Below are positions 49,094 to 57,690 of a stretch of 64,000 bases of DNA, in pieces. The DNA comes from Longirhabdus pacifica (GTDB lineage Bacteria > Bacillota > Bacilli > Paenibacillales > DSM-105158): contig NZ_QXJP01000004.1 of NCBI RefSeq assembly GCF_004115085.1, positions 124,001-188,000 of the forward strand, written 5' to 3'. The first letter of the stretch is position 1. Every line of letters begins with the position of its first letter. Made by a program: the position numbers and the translations under genes. The notes below the pieces were generated by a model that saw only the letters and a program-made list of their open reading frames with translations, was not told where the DNA came from and did no database searches.

Positions 49094-50563
49094 TTAATTA
49101 AAGCCATGATGACTAACTACGGATTTAAACCAATACCCACTTTTTTTAATCGTTCGTTCTCCATCTTTGTCTAAATTAACAGATACAAATCCATATCGGT
49201 TTTTATACGCATTTAACCAAGACCAGTTGTCCATAAAGGTCCAAAGGTGATATCCTTTTACATTTACGCCTTCCTCTATAGCACGATGAAGCCACTTTAA
49301 ATGCTCTTTCATAAATTCAATGCGGTAATCATCATGAATAACCCCTTGTTCATCACGAAAACGTTCTTCATCCTCTACACCCATACCATTTTCTGCAATG
49401 AAGCATTCAATATTGTTGTAGTTTTCTTTAATATTAATAAGTAAATCATACATTCCTTTTTCATAAATTTCCCATCCACGGTAAGGGTTCATTTTCCGTC
49501 CTGGCATCTCATAGTGGTCAAATAAATGCTCTGGTAAAAACGGCGACCCCTCTTCAATAAGCTTTTCTTTCGCCTTTACTCTCCGTGGTTGATAATAATT
49601 AATGCCTAACAAATCAATCGTATTATTCTGAATCGTTTCTAGGTCACCTGGTTGTATTTCAGGCATATAATCCAATTTTTTCAACAAATCAATCAAATCC
49701 TGCGGGTATACTCCTTTTACAGAAGGATCCAAAAATGAACGATTAAATAATAAGTCAGCGATATGAGCGGCCTTAACATCTTCAGGATTATCACTTCTTG
49801 GGTACGAAGGCGTTAGATTAATAATAATGCCGATTTTGCCGGTCTTGTGCATTTTACGGTATGATTGTACGGCTTTTGCACTAGCAAGCATGGAATGAAA
49901 CGCTACTTGTACTGCTTTTTGAAAATCCACAACAGCTGGATAATGAAATCCGTATAAATAACCACACTCTACAGGTACAATCGGTTCATTATGCGTAAAC
50001 CATTTTTTCACTCGATCTCCGAACAATTCAAAACACGTATACGCATATAATTCGTATGCTTCGATAACGGATCGGTTTTCCCACCCACCAATCTTTTGCA
50101 ATTCTAGCGGCATATCAAAATGATATAAATTAACGAAAGGCTCAATATCATTTTTAATCAATTCATTAATCACATTGTTATAAAAAACAACCGCATGGGA
50201 ATTTACTTTTCCGAAACCGTTGGGAAATAATCGAGACCAAGAAATGGAAAAACGAAAACTATTATGACCAATATATTTCATGTTGGCAATATCTTCACGG
50301 TACCGTCGATAGAAATCTGACGTATGTTGAGGACCTACTTTGTTATGAAATAATTCAGGCTCTGTTTCATACCAATAATCCCATATATTCGGTCCTTTAC
50401 CGTCTTTATTCGCTTCTCCTTCCATCTGCGTTGCAGAAGAAGCAGATCCCCACCAAAAATCAGTTGGAAATGTATATTTTACTTCATGGTCTGGCTTCGC
50501 TTTTACAATCTCATACATCTTATCTCGTAAAGCTGTATCTTTTTTTATACTATTATGCAACAT
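49094..50563 (-). CDS. GH1 beta-glycosidase
   Basis: A 489-residue cytoplasmic family 1 glycosidase. Acid/base Glu 193 is in WFTHNEP and nucleophile Glu 391 in IAENGMG. The loop that binds the 6-phosphate in phospho-beta-glycosidases (S-x6-K-x-Y) reads SWLNAYKNRY here: Ser and Tyr are kept but the Lys is Asn, so a phosphorylated substrate is doubtful. With an ABC importer rather than a PTS next door, an unphosphorylated beta-glycoside such as Man-beta-1,4-GlcNAc is possible. A hairpin separates it from the SBP gene. Confidence 0.9.
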   Translation of the reverse strand: MLHNSIKKDTALRDKMYEIVKAKPDHEVKYTFPTDFWWGSASSATQMEGEANKDGKGPNIWDYWYETEPELFHNKVGPQHTSDFYRRYREDIANMKYIGHNSFRFSISWSRLFPNGFGKVNSHAVVFYNNVINELIKNDIEPFVNLYHFDMPLELQKIGGWENRSVIEAYELYAYTCFELFGDRVKKWFTHNEPIVPVECGYLYGFHYPAVVDFQKAVQVAFHSMLASAKAVQSYRKMHKTGKIGIIINLTPSYPRSDNPEDVKAAHIADLLFNRSFLDPSVKGVYPQDLIDLLKKLDYMPEIQPGDLETIQNNTIDLLGINYYQPRRVKAKEKLIEEGSPFLPEHLFDHYEMPGRKMNPYRGWEIYEKGMYDLLINIKENYNNIECFIAENGMGVEDEERFRDEQGVIHDDYRIEFMKEHLKWLHRAIEEGVNVKGYHLWTFMDNWSWLNAYKNRYGFVSVNLDKDGERTIKKSGYWFKSVVSHHGFN

Positions 50564-50592
50564 GATATATTCCTTTCGCTTTGATTATAGCA

Positions 50593-50620
50593 GTGCGGAT
50601 GATACATGGATCACCCGCAC
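50593..50620 (-). terminator. Intercistronic hairpin between SBP and GH1 genes
   Basis: GTGCGGaTGAT and ATCAcCCGCAC pair into an almost complete stem with a 6-nt loop, 41 bp after the SBP stop. There is no T-run, so it may act as an mRNA stability or partial-termination element that lowers GH1 and kinase expression relative to the binding protein. Confidence 0.5.
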
Positions 50621-50660
50621 AACTATCATTGTTCTTATTTATAGAAGAAATGAAAATTAC

Positions 50661-52127
50661 TTATTCTTGCTCTGCTAGCCATGCAGTATATTGTGCTTGC
50701 ATCTCTTCCATGACTACATTCATACCAGCATCTTCAAATTTCTTTGTAGCCATTGGAATAAATTCTTCAGGATCTACTGCACCGTGTAAAATGATTTTTG
50801 CAAATTCTCCTCTAACATTTTCAATTGCTGCAATTTCATTTTTTACATTTTCTGCATCAAAGTAAAAACCAATTGTCGGTGCAGCAATAGAGTCGTCGTT
50901 AAACTCTTGGAACAATTCCCATTTGTTTTCCGGATCATTTTCATACAATGGAAGAATGAAATGGTTTCCTAAAGAATACGTCGGTACGCGATAGTTATCA
51001 CGAGCTGGCATTATATCTTTAATTTTTCCACCTTCTAATTCTTCATAGTGAACCCCTTTAATACCTTTATCTACGGTTGCACGTACATATGGATCTGTAT
51101 TCAATAAGTTCAAAAATTCCATCGCTTTTTGTGGATTTTCAGAAGTACTAGAGATTGCTTGCATCGACCCCATTAATGAACCGTTAAATGTAATAGGCTG
51201 ATGCATCGGTTGCATGACAAGGTCATAGCCAGCACTACGTGCCCATTGAAGTTCTGCTGTAGGTTGGTACATCTCTTTTCTTACGAACCAGTTTTCTACT
51301 TCTAATGGCCATGGATCATCACTTGTTCCTGCATCCCCTACTAAATAACCTTTGTCATAGTAGTCATGCATTACTTTTAAGATTTCCATCGTTTCAGGCT
51401 CTTCATAGAAGTTGACAATTTTAGTTTGATCTCCATCTAAACGAATAGCAAATGGAAGTTCATCTCCTAAAATATAGTCAAATGGTAAGTAAGGTTTGAA
51501 TGTTGCCATCGGTTGAAAATCCGGCTCATTCTGTTGAACTGCTGCTAAGTAAGGATCTAAGTCAGCAAGCGAGTTGATAGAAGCAATATCCATTTCATAT
51601 TTTTCTACTAATGACTTGTTGAAAAGGTATACACTTTGTTGTCCAATTTCTTTGTTTGCTGGAAGTCCATACAATGTACCATTTACTAGAGGTCCTTCAA
51701 GAAAAGCAGGATCTAGAATCGCTTTTGTTTCTTGACCGTATTGATCTAGTAATTCTCCCATGTCAAGAAAAGCACCTTTACGTGCATTTAATAAATATTC
51801 TGATCCAGCAATGTATGCAATATCAAACTTCTCACCAGAGTTGATTTTGATTTGCATTTTTTTCATGTAGTCTCCCCAATCAATTTGGGTCATTTTCACT
51901 GTTGCATTAATTTTATCTACTAAATACTCATTCAAATGTTCGAATACTTTGTCCGTATCTTTTTGCGGTGTACCAATGGTATACCAAATGATTTCATACG
52001 GCTCATCGCCATCATTACCTGAATTGCCACTGTTACTACTGTCATCGTCGTTACCACCACAAGCAGCAAGAAAAACAGAAAAACTCATGATCAATGCAAG
52101 CATCATTACTAATGTCTTTTTCATCAT
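50661..52127 (-). CDS. Carbohydrate ABC transporter solute-binding lipoprotein (DUF3502 type)
   Basis: A 488-residue lipoprotein with lipobox FLAACGG and a Ser/Asn/Gly linker. The mature part is a family 1-like extracellular solute-binding protein (YGLPANKEIGQQSVYLFNKS, DIAYIAGSEYLLNARKGAF), with a C-terminal DUF3502-like domain (APTIGFYFDAENVKNEIAAI). This type serves large oligosaccharides. Two ATG starts in a row, AAGGGG upstream. The two permeases precede it; no ATPase gene is in the locus. Confidence 0.9.
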   Translation of the reverse strand: MMKKTLVMMLALIMSFSVFLAACGGNDDDSSNSGNSGNDGDEPYEIIWYTIGTPQKDTDKVFEHLNEYLVDKINATVKMTQIDWGDYMKKMQIKINSGEKFDIAYIAGSEYLLNARKGAFLDMGELLDQYGQETKAILDPAFLEGPLVNGTLYGLPANKEIGQQSVYLFNKSLVEKYEMDIASINSLADLDPYLAAVQQNEPDFQPMATFKPYLPFDYILGDELPFAIRLDGDQTKIVNFYEEPETMEILKVMHDYYDKGYLVGDAGTSDDPWPLEVENWFVRKEMYQPTAELQWARSAGYDLVMQPMHQPITFNGSLMGSMQAISSTSENPQKAMEFLNLLNTDPYVRATVDKGIKGVHYEELEGGKIKDIMPARDNYRVPTYSLGNHFILPLYENDPENKWELFQEFNDDSIAAPTIGFYFDAENVKNEIAAIENVRGEFAKIILHGAVDPEEFIPMATKKFEDAGMNVVMEEMQAQYTAWLAEQE

Positions 52128-52159
52128 TCATTACCCCTTTTATTTTATATATTTTTGCC

Positions 52160-53083
52160 CTACTCTTTCACACTACCAACAGTTAAACCTGCAACAAAAT
52201 AACGTTGGAAGAATGGATAGGCTAGTGCAATCGGCAATGTAGATACTACGACAATCGCCATTTGTGCTGTATCTTTCGGTATACTGGCTGTCGATTGTAC
52301 CTGGTTAGAAATCAATGGATTGTTACGTAAAAATTCTAAGTTATTCTCAATTTTCATTAAGAAATGCTGCAATGGTACTAGATTTGGATTTTCAATATAC
52401 AATAAGGCATTAAACCAGTCATTCCAATAACCTAATGTACTGAATAATGCGATAGTTGCAATCGCTGGTAAAGATAACGGCAACACAATTTGAAAGAAAA
52501 TTCTAAGTTCACTTGCGCCATCAATTCGTGCTGACTCCAACACACCTTCTGGAACCGATTGTTTGAAAAACGTTCGCATCATGATGATCCAAAAAGCGTT
52601 AATTGCCAGTGGTAAGATGAGTGCCCAAATCGTGTCTTGAAGTTTCAGCATTTGTGTGATAACAATGTATGTTGGAACTAGCCCTCCACTAAATAACATC
52701 GTAAAGAAAGCGATAAATGTAAACTGTTTTCGATATTGAAATTCTTTACGAGAAATCGCGTAAGCATAAAAAGATATTAACATCACACTAATGATCGTTC
52801 CTAGCACTGTTACTAATATCGTCACAGCATATGCATTAAATAAAGCGTCTTTGATAGACCATAAGTATCGATAAGCTTCCAAGCTCCAACTGCTTGGTAT
52901 AAGTTGAAATCCTTCCGATGCAATACTGCTTTTGTCACTAAAAGAAATGATAATGACATAAATGAAAGGAAAAATACAAACAAAGGCAAGTATAGCCATC
53001 AGCACATTCAAAATAACATTGGAGGTTCTACTCATCTGATGGGGATTGTAAGCCTTCTTCTTTTGTTTTTTCTTTTCCTCCAT
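52160..53083 (-). CDS. Carbohydrate ABC transporter permease (LplC/YtcP type)
   Basis: A 307-residue inner-membrane permease with six helices and a basic N-terminus (MEEKKKQKKKAYNPHQMS). The EAA motif that docks the ATPase is VLESARIDGASELRIFFQIV. It resembles the LplC/YtcP group of oligosaccharide permeases. Ends FQRYFVAGLTVGSVKE as in relatives. Between the second permease and the binding protein. Confidence 0.9.
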   Translation of the reverse strand: MEEKKKQKKKAYNPHQMSRTSNVILNVLMAILAFVCIFPFIYVIIISFSDKSSIASEGFQLIPSSWSLEAYRYLWSIKDALFNAYAVTILVTVLGTIISVMLISFYAYAISRKEFQYRKQFTFIAFFTMLFSGGLVPTYIVITQMLKLQDTIWALILPLAINAFWIIMMRTFFKQSVPEGVLESARIDGASELRIFFQIVLPLSLPAIATIALFSTLGYWNDWFNALLYIENPNLVPLQHFLMKIENNLEFLRNNPLISNQVQSTASIPKDTAQMAIVVVSTLPIALAYPFFQRYFVAGLTVGSVKE

Positions 53084-53100
53084 AGTAAAAACCCCCTTTA

Positions 53101-54039
53101 TTAGAATAGTGCTTGTTCTTCGTCAATTTTTCGCACAATGTAGTTTGTCAGCAACACTAAAATAAATCCAACTGTAGATTTGTACAACCCTACAGCCGTA
53201 CTCATCCCAATATCACCATTATTTTGTAAAGCACGATATACATACGTATCGATGACATTTGTCGCTTCATACAATGCACCAGAGTCTCTTGGCAATTGAT
53301 AGAATAGACCGAAATCTGAATTGAAAATACCACCTAATGCAAGAATCGTTAAAATAATCATAAGTGGCACGAGCATCGGTATCGTAATATGTTTCACTTG
53401 CTGCCATTTCGTTGCCCCATCGATCATTGCTGCTTCATAATAAGATCGATCGATACCAACGATAGCTGCTAAATAGAAAATTGTACTATACCCAACACTT
53501 TTCCAAAGTCCCATAAAGACGAGGATAAACGGCCAATATTCAGACTCATAATAAAAAGAAACCGCTTCCAATCCGAAAAAAGAAAAAATATTATTAAGCA
53601 AACCATTATCTTTGCTTAAAAATGCAAAGGCGAAATAACTAACAACAACCCAGGATAAAAAGTGTGGGAATAACATTCCTGTCTGATAAATCTTCGCTAA
53701 CTTCTTGTTCGCTATTTCACTTAAAATAATGGCAAAGGTTACGGCGAAAACTAATCCAAGAAAAATACCAACTAAATTATATCCTAGTGTATTGCGCGTA
53801 ATTTCCCAAGCATCGTTACTCGTAAATAAATACTCAAAGTTTTCAAATCCAACCCATTCGCTGTTTATAACATTGCTGATAAATCCACCATGGCCTTGTC
53901 TAAAATCTTTGAAAGCTAATATTTGTCCACCCATCGGTATATATGCAAATAAGATAAACCATATTAGTCCCGGTAATACCATTAGTAGCCATATTCTATT
54001 TTTATAAATATCGCGCAATGGCCTACTTAACCACTCCAT
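53101..54039 (-). CDS. Carbohydrate ABC transporter permease (LplB/YteP type)
   Basis: A 312-residue permease with six helices and the EAA docking motif YEAAMIDGATKWQQVKHITI. It matches the LplB/YteP group that pairs with LplC/YtcP. First gene after the YesMN-type regulators, behind a gap with a palindrome and a separated 14-bp inverted repeat that may be the operator. Confidence 0.9.
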   Translation of the reverse strand: MEWLSRPLRDIYKNRIWLLMVLPGLIWFILFAYIPMGGQILAFKDFRQGHGGFISNVINSEWVGFENFEYLFTSNDAWEITRNTLGYNLVGIFLGLVFAVTFAIILSEIANKKLAKIYQTGMLFPHFLSWVVVSYFAFAFLSKDNGLLNNIFSFFGLEAVSFYYESEYWPFILVFMGLWKSVGYSTIFYLAAIVGIDRSYYEAAMIDGATKWQQVKHITIPMLVPLMIILTILALGGIFNSDFGLFYQLPRDSGALYEATNVIDTYVYRALQNNGDIGMSTAVGLYKSTVGFILVLLTNYIVRKIDEEQALF

Positions 54040-54072
54040 AGTGCCCCCTCCCTTTCCTATTCTAGTATGTGT

Positions 54073-54189
54073 TCTCTCTACACTATTATTGTATAACCGT
54101 TTAGCATTCCTTGGTAGTTAACTAATATTAGTTTTCTTGGACTAATTTCATCTAGCAGTAATTTCTCCATATCAGATAGTGTAGAGAGA
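54073..54189 (-). promoter_or_regulatory. Putative control region of the glycan transporter operon
   Basis: Two perfect 14-bp arms in inverted orientation, TCTCTCTACACTAT (54073-54086) and ATAGTGTAGAGAGA (54176-54189), flank a region that holds the perfect palindrome AACTAATATTAGTT (54120-54133) and, on the minus strand, a TATACAAT stretch with no recognisable -35. This suggests an activator-dependent promoter for the permease-SBP-GH1-kinase genes, with the response regulator encoded next door as the likely activator. Confidence 0.5.
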
Positions 54190-54229
54190 CATCATTTCCT
54201 TGAGAAGGGAGGTAATAAACGGTTTTTAC

Positions 54230-55774
54230 TTAAGCAAATTTAGCGGATCTCCACTCTTTTGGTGTGCATCCTATACTTTTTTTGAATTGTTTGTAGAAAT
54301 AAGTGGGATCAGAGTAACCTACCATTTTACCTATTTCTCCTACTTTATATTGTGGTTGCAATAATAACGATTTAGCTTTTTCAATGCGCATATGATTGAC
54401 ATATTCTGAAAAAACACTCCCGACTTCGCGCTGAAATAATTGACCTAAATAGTTCGTATTGACGTGAAAACGTTGACTTAGCGTTTTCAGTGATAATTCT
54501 TCGTGCAAATTATTACTTATATAATGAATGACACTCTGTATGATAGGGCTCATTTTCCCTTCTTGCTCTTCCTGCTCTCTCATCATCTGCTGTACATATT
54601 GCAGTAATTGCTGTTTTAACTGTTCTTTCGTTTTTACCGTCATCAAATGGGATACCATAGTGGATAAACTCATGAAATGATGCTGTTTAGAACCTAACTC
54701 CGCATGCAATCTACTTAATATTTCAATCGTTAACCCTCTAACTATATTGCATGTATCCATCGATACATTTTCGTCGAATATTTGATCGTACATTTCATGT
54801 ATACTTTGCTCTACAGCTTCATACTCGTAATGTAATGCATGACCGATTATGGGTTCAAGATTTACATTTAACCCCACACTTTGATCGGATGAAAGAAAGT
54901 AGTGTCCTGCAAATTTCTCTGTGATCACGTTGGTCTCCGCCGTTAAAGCGAATCTAGCTTTTCTTAGTTTTTGTATTTGTTCAAAACTATGAAATACTTG
55001 CTCTTCTTCCATCACCGTGTTGCCTAATGTAATAAAAAAATCATGTACTTCTTCCTTTGCTTTCATTTGCTCTTCCACATACATGACATCTTGCTTTACC
55101 TCTTCTCGATTATGTCCAAACCAGACAAATATGAAGTATTGGTGAGGAGCAATAATACATAAGCTATTCGTTTTAATTTCTAATGCATCGCGAAATTCAA
55201 ATAAGGTATCTGAAGTTAAGGGGATGGTAAAATCAGCTTCCATAATTGCAACGGTCACTTGGGGTAAAGATTGTTGTATCCGATATAGAGATAGTCTTTC
55301 CTCTAATTGCTTTCGATCTACATCTTTATTTAGCCATCTCCATACGGTATTATCTCTCAGTACATTTCTGTCATCTTGACGTTGCACAGACTTTTTTAAA
55401 TGTTGCGTCGTTTGTTGTAAGGTCGTGGCTAATTCTTCTTCATCGATAGGTTTTAATAAGTAATTTTCTACTCCTAAAGTAATCCCTTGTTTGACATAAT
55501 CAAACTCTTGATAACCGGAGAGCAAAATAAATTTCATTTCTGGGTATAACTGCTTTATAGATTGTATTAATTGTAACCCGTTCATCTCCGGCATCATAAT
55601 ATCCGTAATAAGTATATGACACTCCTCGCCTTGTAACGATCGCAAAGCTTGTAATGCTTGTTTTCCATTATGAGCGAAACCTATTATATTTAACCCGTAC
55701 TCCTCCCAATGAATGATAGATTTCATTCCTTCCACAATAATAGGCTCATCATCCACAATAAATACGTTATACAC
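54230..55774 (-). CDS. YesN-type response regulator with AraC DNA-binding domain
   Basis: A 514-residue response regulator. The receiver domain (residues 1-120) has VFIVDDEPIIVEGM, phosphoacceptor Asp 58 in LITDIMMPEMNG and the LKPI motif. A long central part of unknown function leads to a C-terminal AraC double helix-turn-helix (LSLKTLSQRFHVNTNYLGQL, VGYSDPTYFYKQFKKSIG). This group usually activates nearby sugar operons. It is 5 bp after the kinase gene. Confidence 0.93.
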   Translation of the reverse strand: MYNVFIVDDEPIIVEGMKSIIHWEEYGLNIIGFAHNGKQALQALRSLQGEECHILITDIMMPEMNGLQLIQSIKQLYPEMKFILLSGYQEFDYVKQGITLGVENYLLKPIDEEELATTLQQTTQHLKKSVQRQDDRNVLRDNTVWRWLNKDVDRKQLEERLSLYRIQQSLPQVTVAIMEADFTIPLTSDTLFEFRDALEIKTNSLCIIAPHQYFIFVWFGHNREEVKQDVMYVEEQMKAKEEVHDFFITLGNTVMEEEQVFHSFEQIQKLRKARFALTAETNVITEKFAGHYFLSSDQSVGLNVNLEPIIGHALHYEYEAVEQSIHEMYDQIFDENVSMDTCNIVRGLTIEILSRLHAELGSKQHHFMSLSTMVSHLMTVKTKEQLKQQLLQYVQQMMREQEEQEGKMSPIIQSVIHYISNNLHEELSLKTLSQRFHVNTNYLGQLFQREVGSVFSEYVNHMRIEKAKSLLLQPQYKVGEIGKMVGYSDPTYFYKQFKKSIGCTPKEWRSAKFA

Positions 55775-55779
55775 TTACA

Positions 55780-57510
55780 TCACGACCCTTTCGTTAGTTG
55801 TATAAGTTCTTGTTGTACTGGCATAAAAATGGATACCGTTGTTCCTTGATCCAGAACACTATCCACATGTAATCCATACGATTCACCGTACATGAGTTGG
55901 ATACGTTCGTGAACATTTTGCATCCCTAAGGAATCTCCCATTCCGTTTGCTCCTGATAACATGTCTCTAATTTGCTGTAGTCGATCTGGGCGTATACCTT
56001 TCCCATTATCTTTAATGACGATGACTAAACGTTCATCTTTTTCTTCAAATTTGATTTGCAGCACATTGGATGTTTCGGTTTTGCGTATACCGTGAATCAA
56101 ATAATTCTCAATAATAGGTTGAATGGTGAATTTAAGCATTTTATACACTTTTAATTTATCGGAAACAATTTCTTCTACTTGTAGGGTATTGTGATAACGT
56201 ATTTGAAATAAATTTAAATAATGATGCACATGTGCAAGTTCATCTTCCACTCTAACGACGTCTTTACCGTGTAAAGAATAGCGAAACATTTTACCAAGAT
56301 ACATGATCATTTGACTTGTTGTTTTAGAGCCTTCTGCAATAGCTTTCATCCGTATCGTTTCTAATGTGTTATAGAGAAAATGTGGATTAATTTGCGATTG
56401 TAACGCTTTCATCTTAGCTTCTTTTTGTTTGATTTCCGAAACGTATACGATGTTGATGTAATGATTTAAATCCGTGAGCATTTTATTAAAACTATTTGAA
56501 ATCGTAGTGAGTTCATCTTCTTGTGAATCATCAGGTATTTGTACTTTTAAATTACCACGTTGAACATGTTCCATGGATTGTACAATCATATCAATTCGCT
56601 TTGCATATTTTCTCATCGTCAAATACGTCACGATAATCGCAAACATACACAAGGTAAACGTAACAATAATGATGGTAAAATGAACAAATGTAAAGGCTAC
56701 CAGTCCATCAGATGGAATGACACCTACAATTAATAGTCCTGTCCTTTCATCAAATAAACGATTGACATAATAATCGTGATCAGAAAGTGTTTCTAAACCT
56801 GTTTCACTACTAACAGGAAGTATCTCGTCCAACAATGCATTACCATTAGAAAATATGACATTTTTATCTCTGTCATATATATAAATATGTTCGTTTCTCT
56901 CGTTGCTTGTTTCAACAAAATGTTGAATGCCATCGAAGTTATAATACACCTTCGCTTCTGCTAGGGGAATTAACGTTCCAGGGTTTCTTATCCCTTTCAC
57001 CACGGTAAAGCTTTGTGCTTCCCCTTTCTGTATTTTAGACCAATCGTAATAATGAAAAGCATCTGTATATTGATTTGCTTCATTTTCCGTTCCAGTGATT
57101 GTAACCGCAACAACGTCCGTTTCTTCGATAAAGGAGTCGTATACATATTGTTCGAAATCATTAGGAATAGAAGATGGGTTTTGTTTATATTTGTTTAGTT
57201 TATATTCGTAATATTCGGTGTACGTATGATTGACAAAATAGGAAATTCCTTCTATGATTTCAACTTTGTCTGCTTGATGTAGCCCATTAAACACGCTTCT
57301 TACATAATCCTGTTTATGATTAAAGTAAGTTTCAATCCGCTCTAATGTGCGCGTATTTTTATCTAGTTCTCTCTGTGCCACCACATCGTTATAGTAGTTC
57401 CAGACGACAAGAAAGAGTATAAGCATAAACACAAGCATGATGATAGAGTTCATCCATAAAATACGATGAAATACTTTCCCCTTAGAATGAAACCATTTTT
57501 TAAACAGCAT
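55780..57510 (-). CDS. YesM-type sensor histidine kinase
   Basis: A 576-residue membrane kinase. Two transmembrane helices enclose a ~240-residue extracellular sensor, then a HAMP region (MEHVQRGNLKVQIPDDSQED), the His-kinase signature with the phospho-His in QSQINPHFLYNTLETI, and an ATPase domain (IKDNGKGIRPDRL, SLGMQNVHERI). ATG 57510 has GGGGG 8 nt upstream. Pairs with the downstream YesN-type regulator; the ligand is probably the glycan or its breakdown products. Confidence 0.92.
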   Translation of the reverse strand: MLFKKWFHSKGKVFHRILWMNSIIMLVFMLILFLVVWNYYNDVVAQRELDKNTRTLERIETYFNHKQDYVRSVFNGLHQADKVEIIEGISYFVNHTYTEYYEYKLNKYKQNPSSIPNDFEQYVYDSFIEETDVVAVTITGTENEANQYTDAFHYYDWSKIQKGEAQSFTVVKGIRNPGTLIPLAEAKVYYNFDGIQHFVETSNERNEHIYIYDRDKNVIFSNGNALLDEILPVSSETGLETLSDHDYYVNRLFDERTGLLIVGVIPSDGLVAFTFVHFTIIIVTFTLCMFAIIVTYLTMRKYAKRIDMIVQSMEHVQRGNLKVQIPDDSQEDELTTISNSFNKMLTDLNHYINIVYVSEIKQKEAKMKALQSQINPHFLYNTLETIRMKAIAEGSKTTSQMIMYLGKMFRYSLHGKDVVRVEDELAHVHHYLNLFQIRYHNTLQVEEIVSDKLKVYKMLKFTIQPIIENYLIHGIRKTETSNVLQIKFEEKDERLVIVIKDNGKGIRPDRLQQIRDMLSGANGMGDSLGMQNVHERIQLMYGESYGLHVDSVLDQGTTVSIFMPVQQELIQLTKGS

Positions 57511-57619
57511 ACTCCATACCCCCGTAAACATGCTAGAAAAGAAGAAAGGGATCTACCTCATACATACAATGAGACAGATCACCAAATAAATACACTGTTC
57601 GACACAATATTTCACATCT

Positions 57620-57648
57620 ATTATATAATATGTTACATGTAATGAAAA
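57620..57648 (-). promoter_or_regulatory. Promoter of the YesM/YesN-type gene pair
   Basis: On the minus strand TTTTCA (57643-57648) and TATAAT (57620-57625) are 17 bp apart, about 110 bp upstream of the kinase start and after the GH38 stop codon. The -35 matches the consensus at 4 of 6 positions. It would give the regulators their own transcript. Confidence 0.6.
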
Positions 57649-57690
57649 GGTAAGTCTAATAGGTATATAAGATTAAAAAATCTTACAAAC

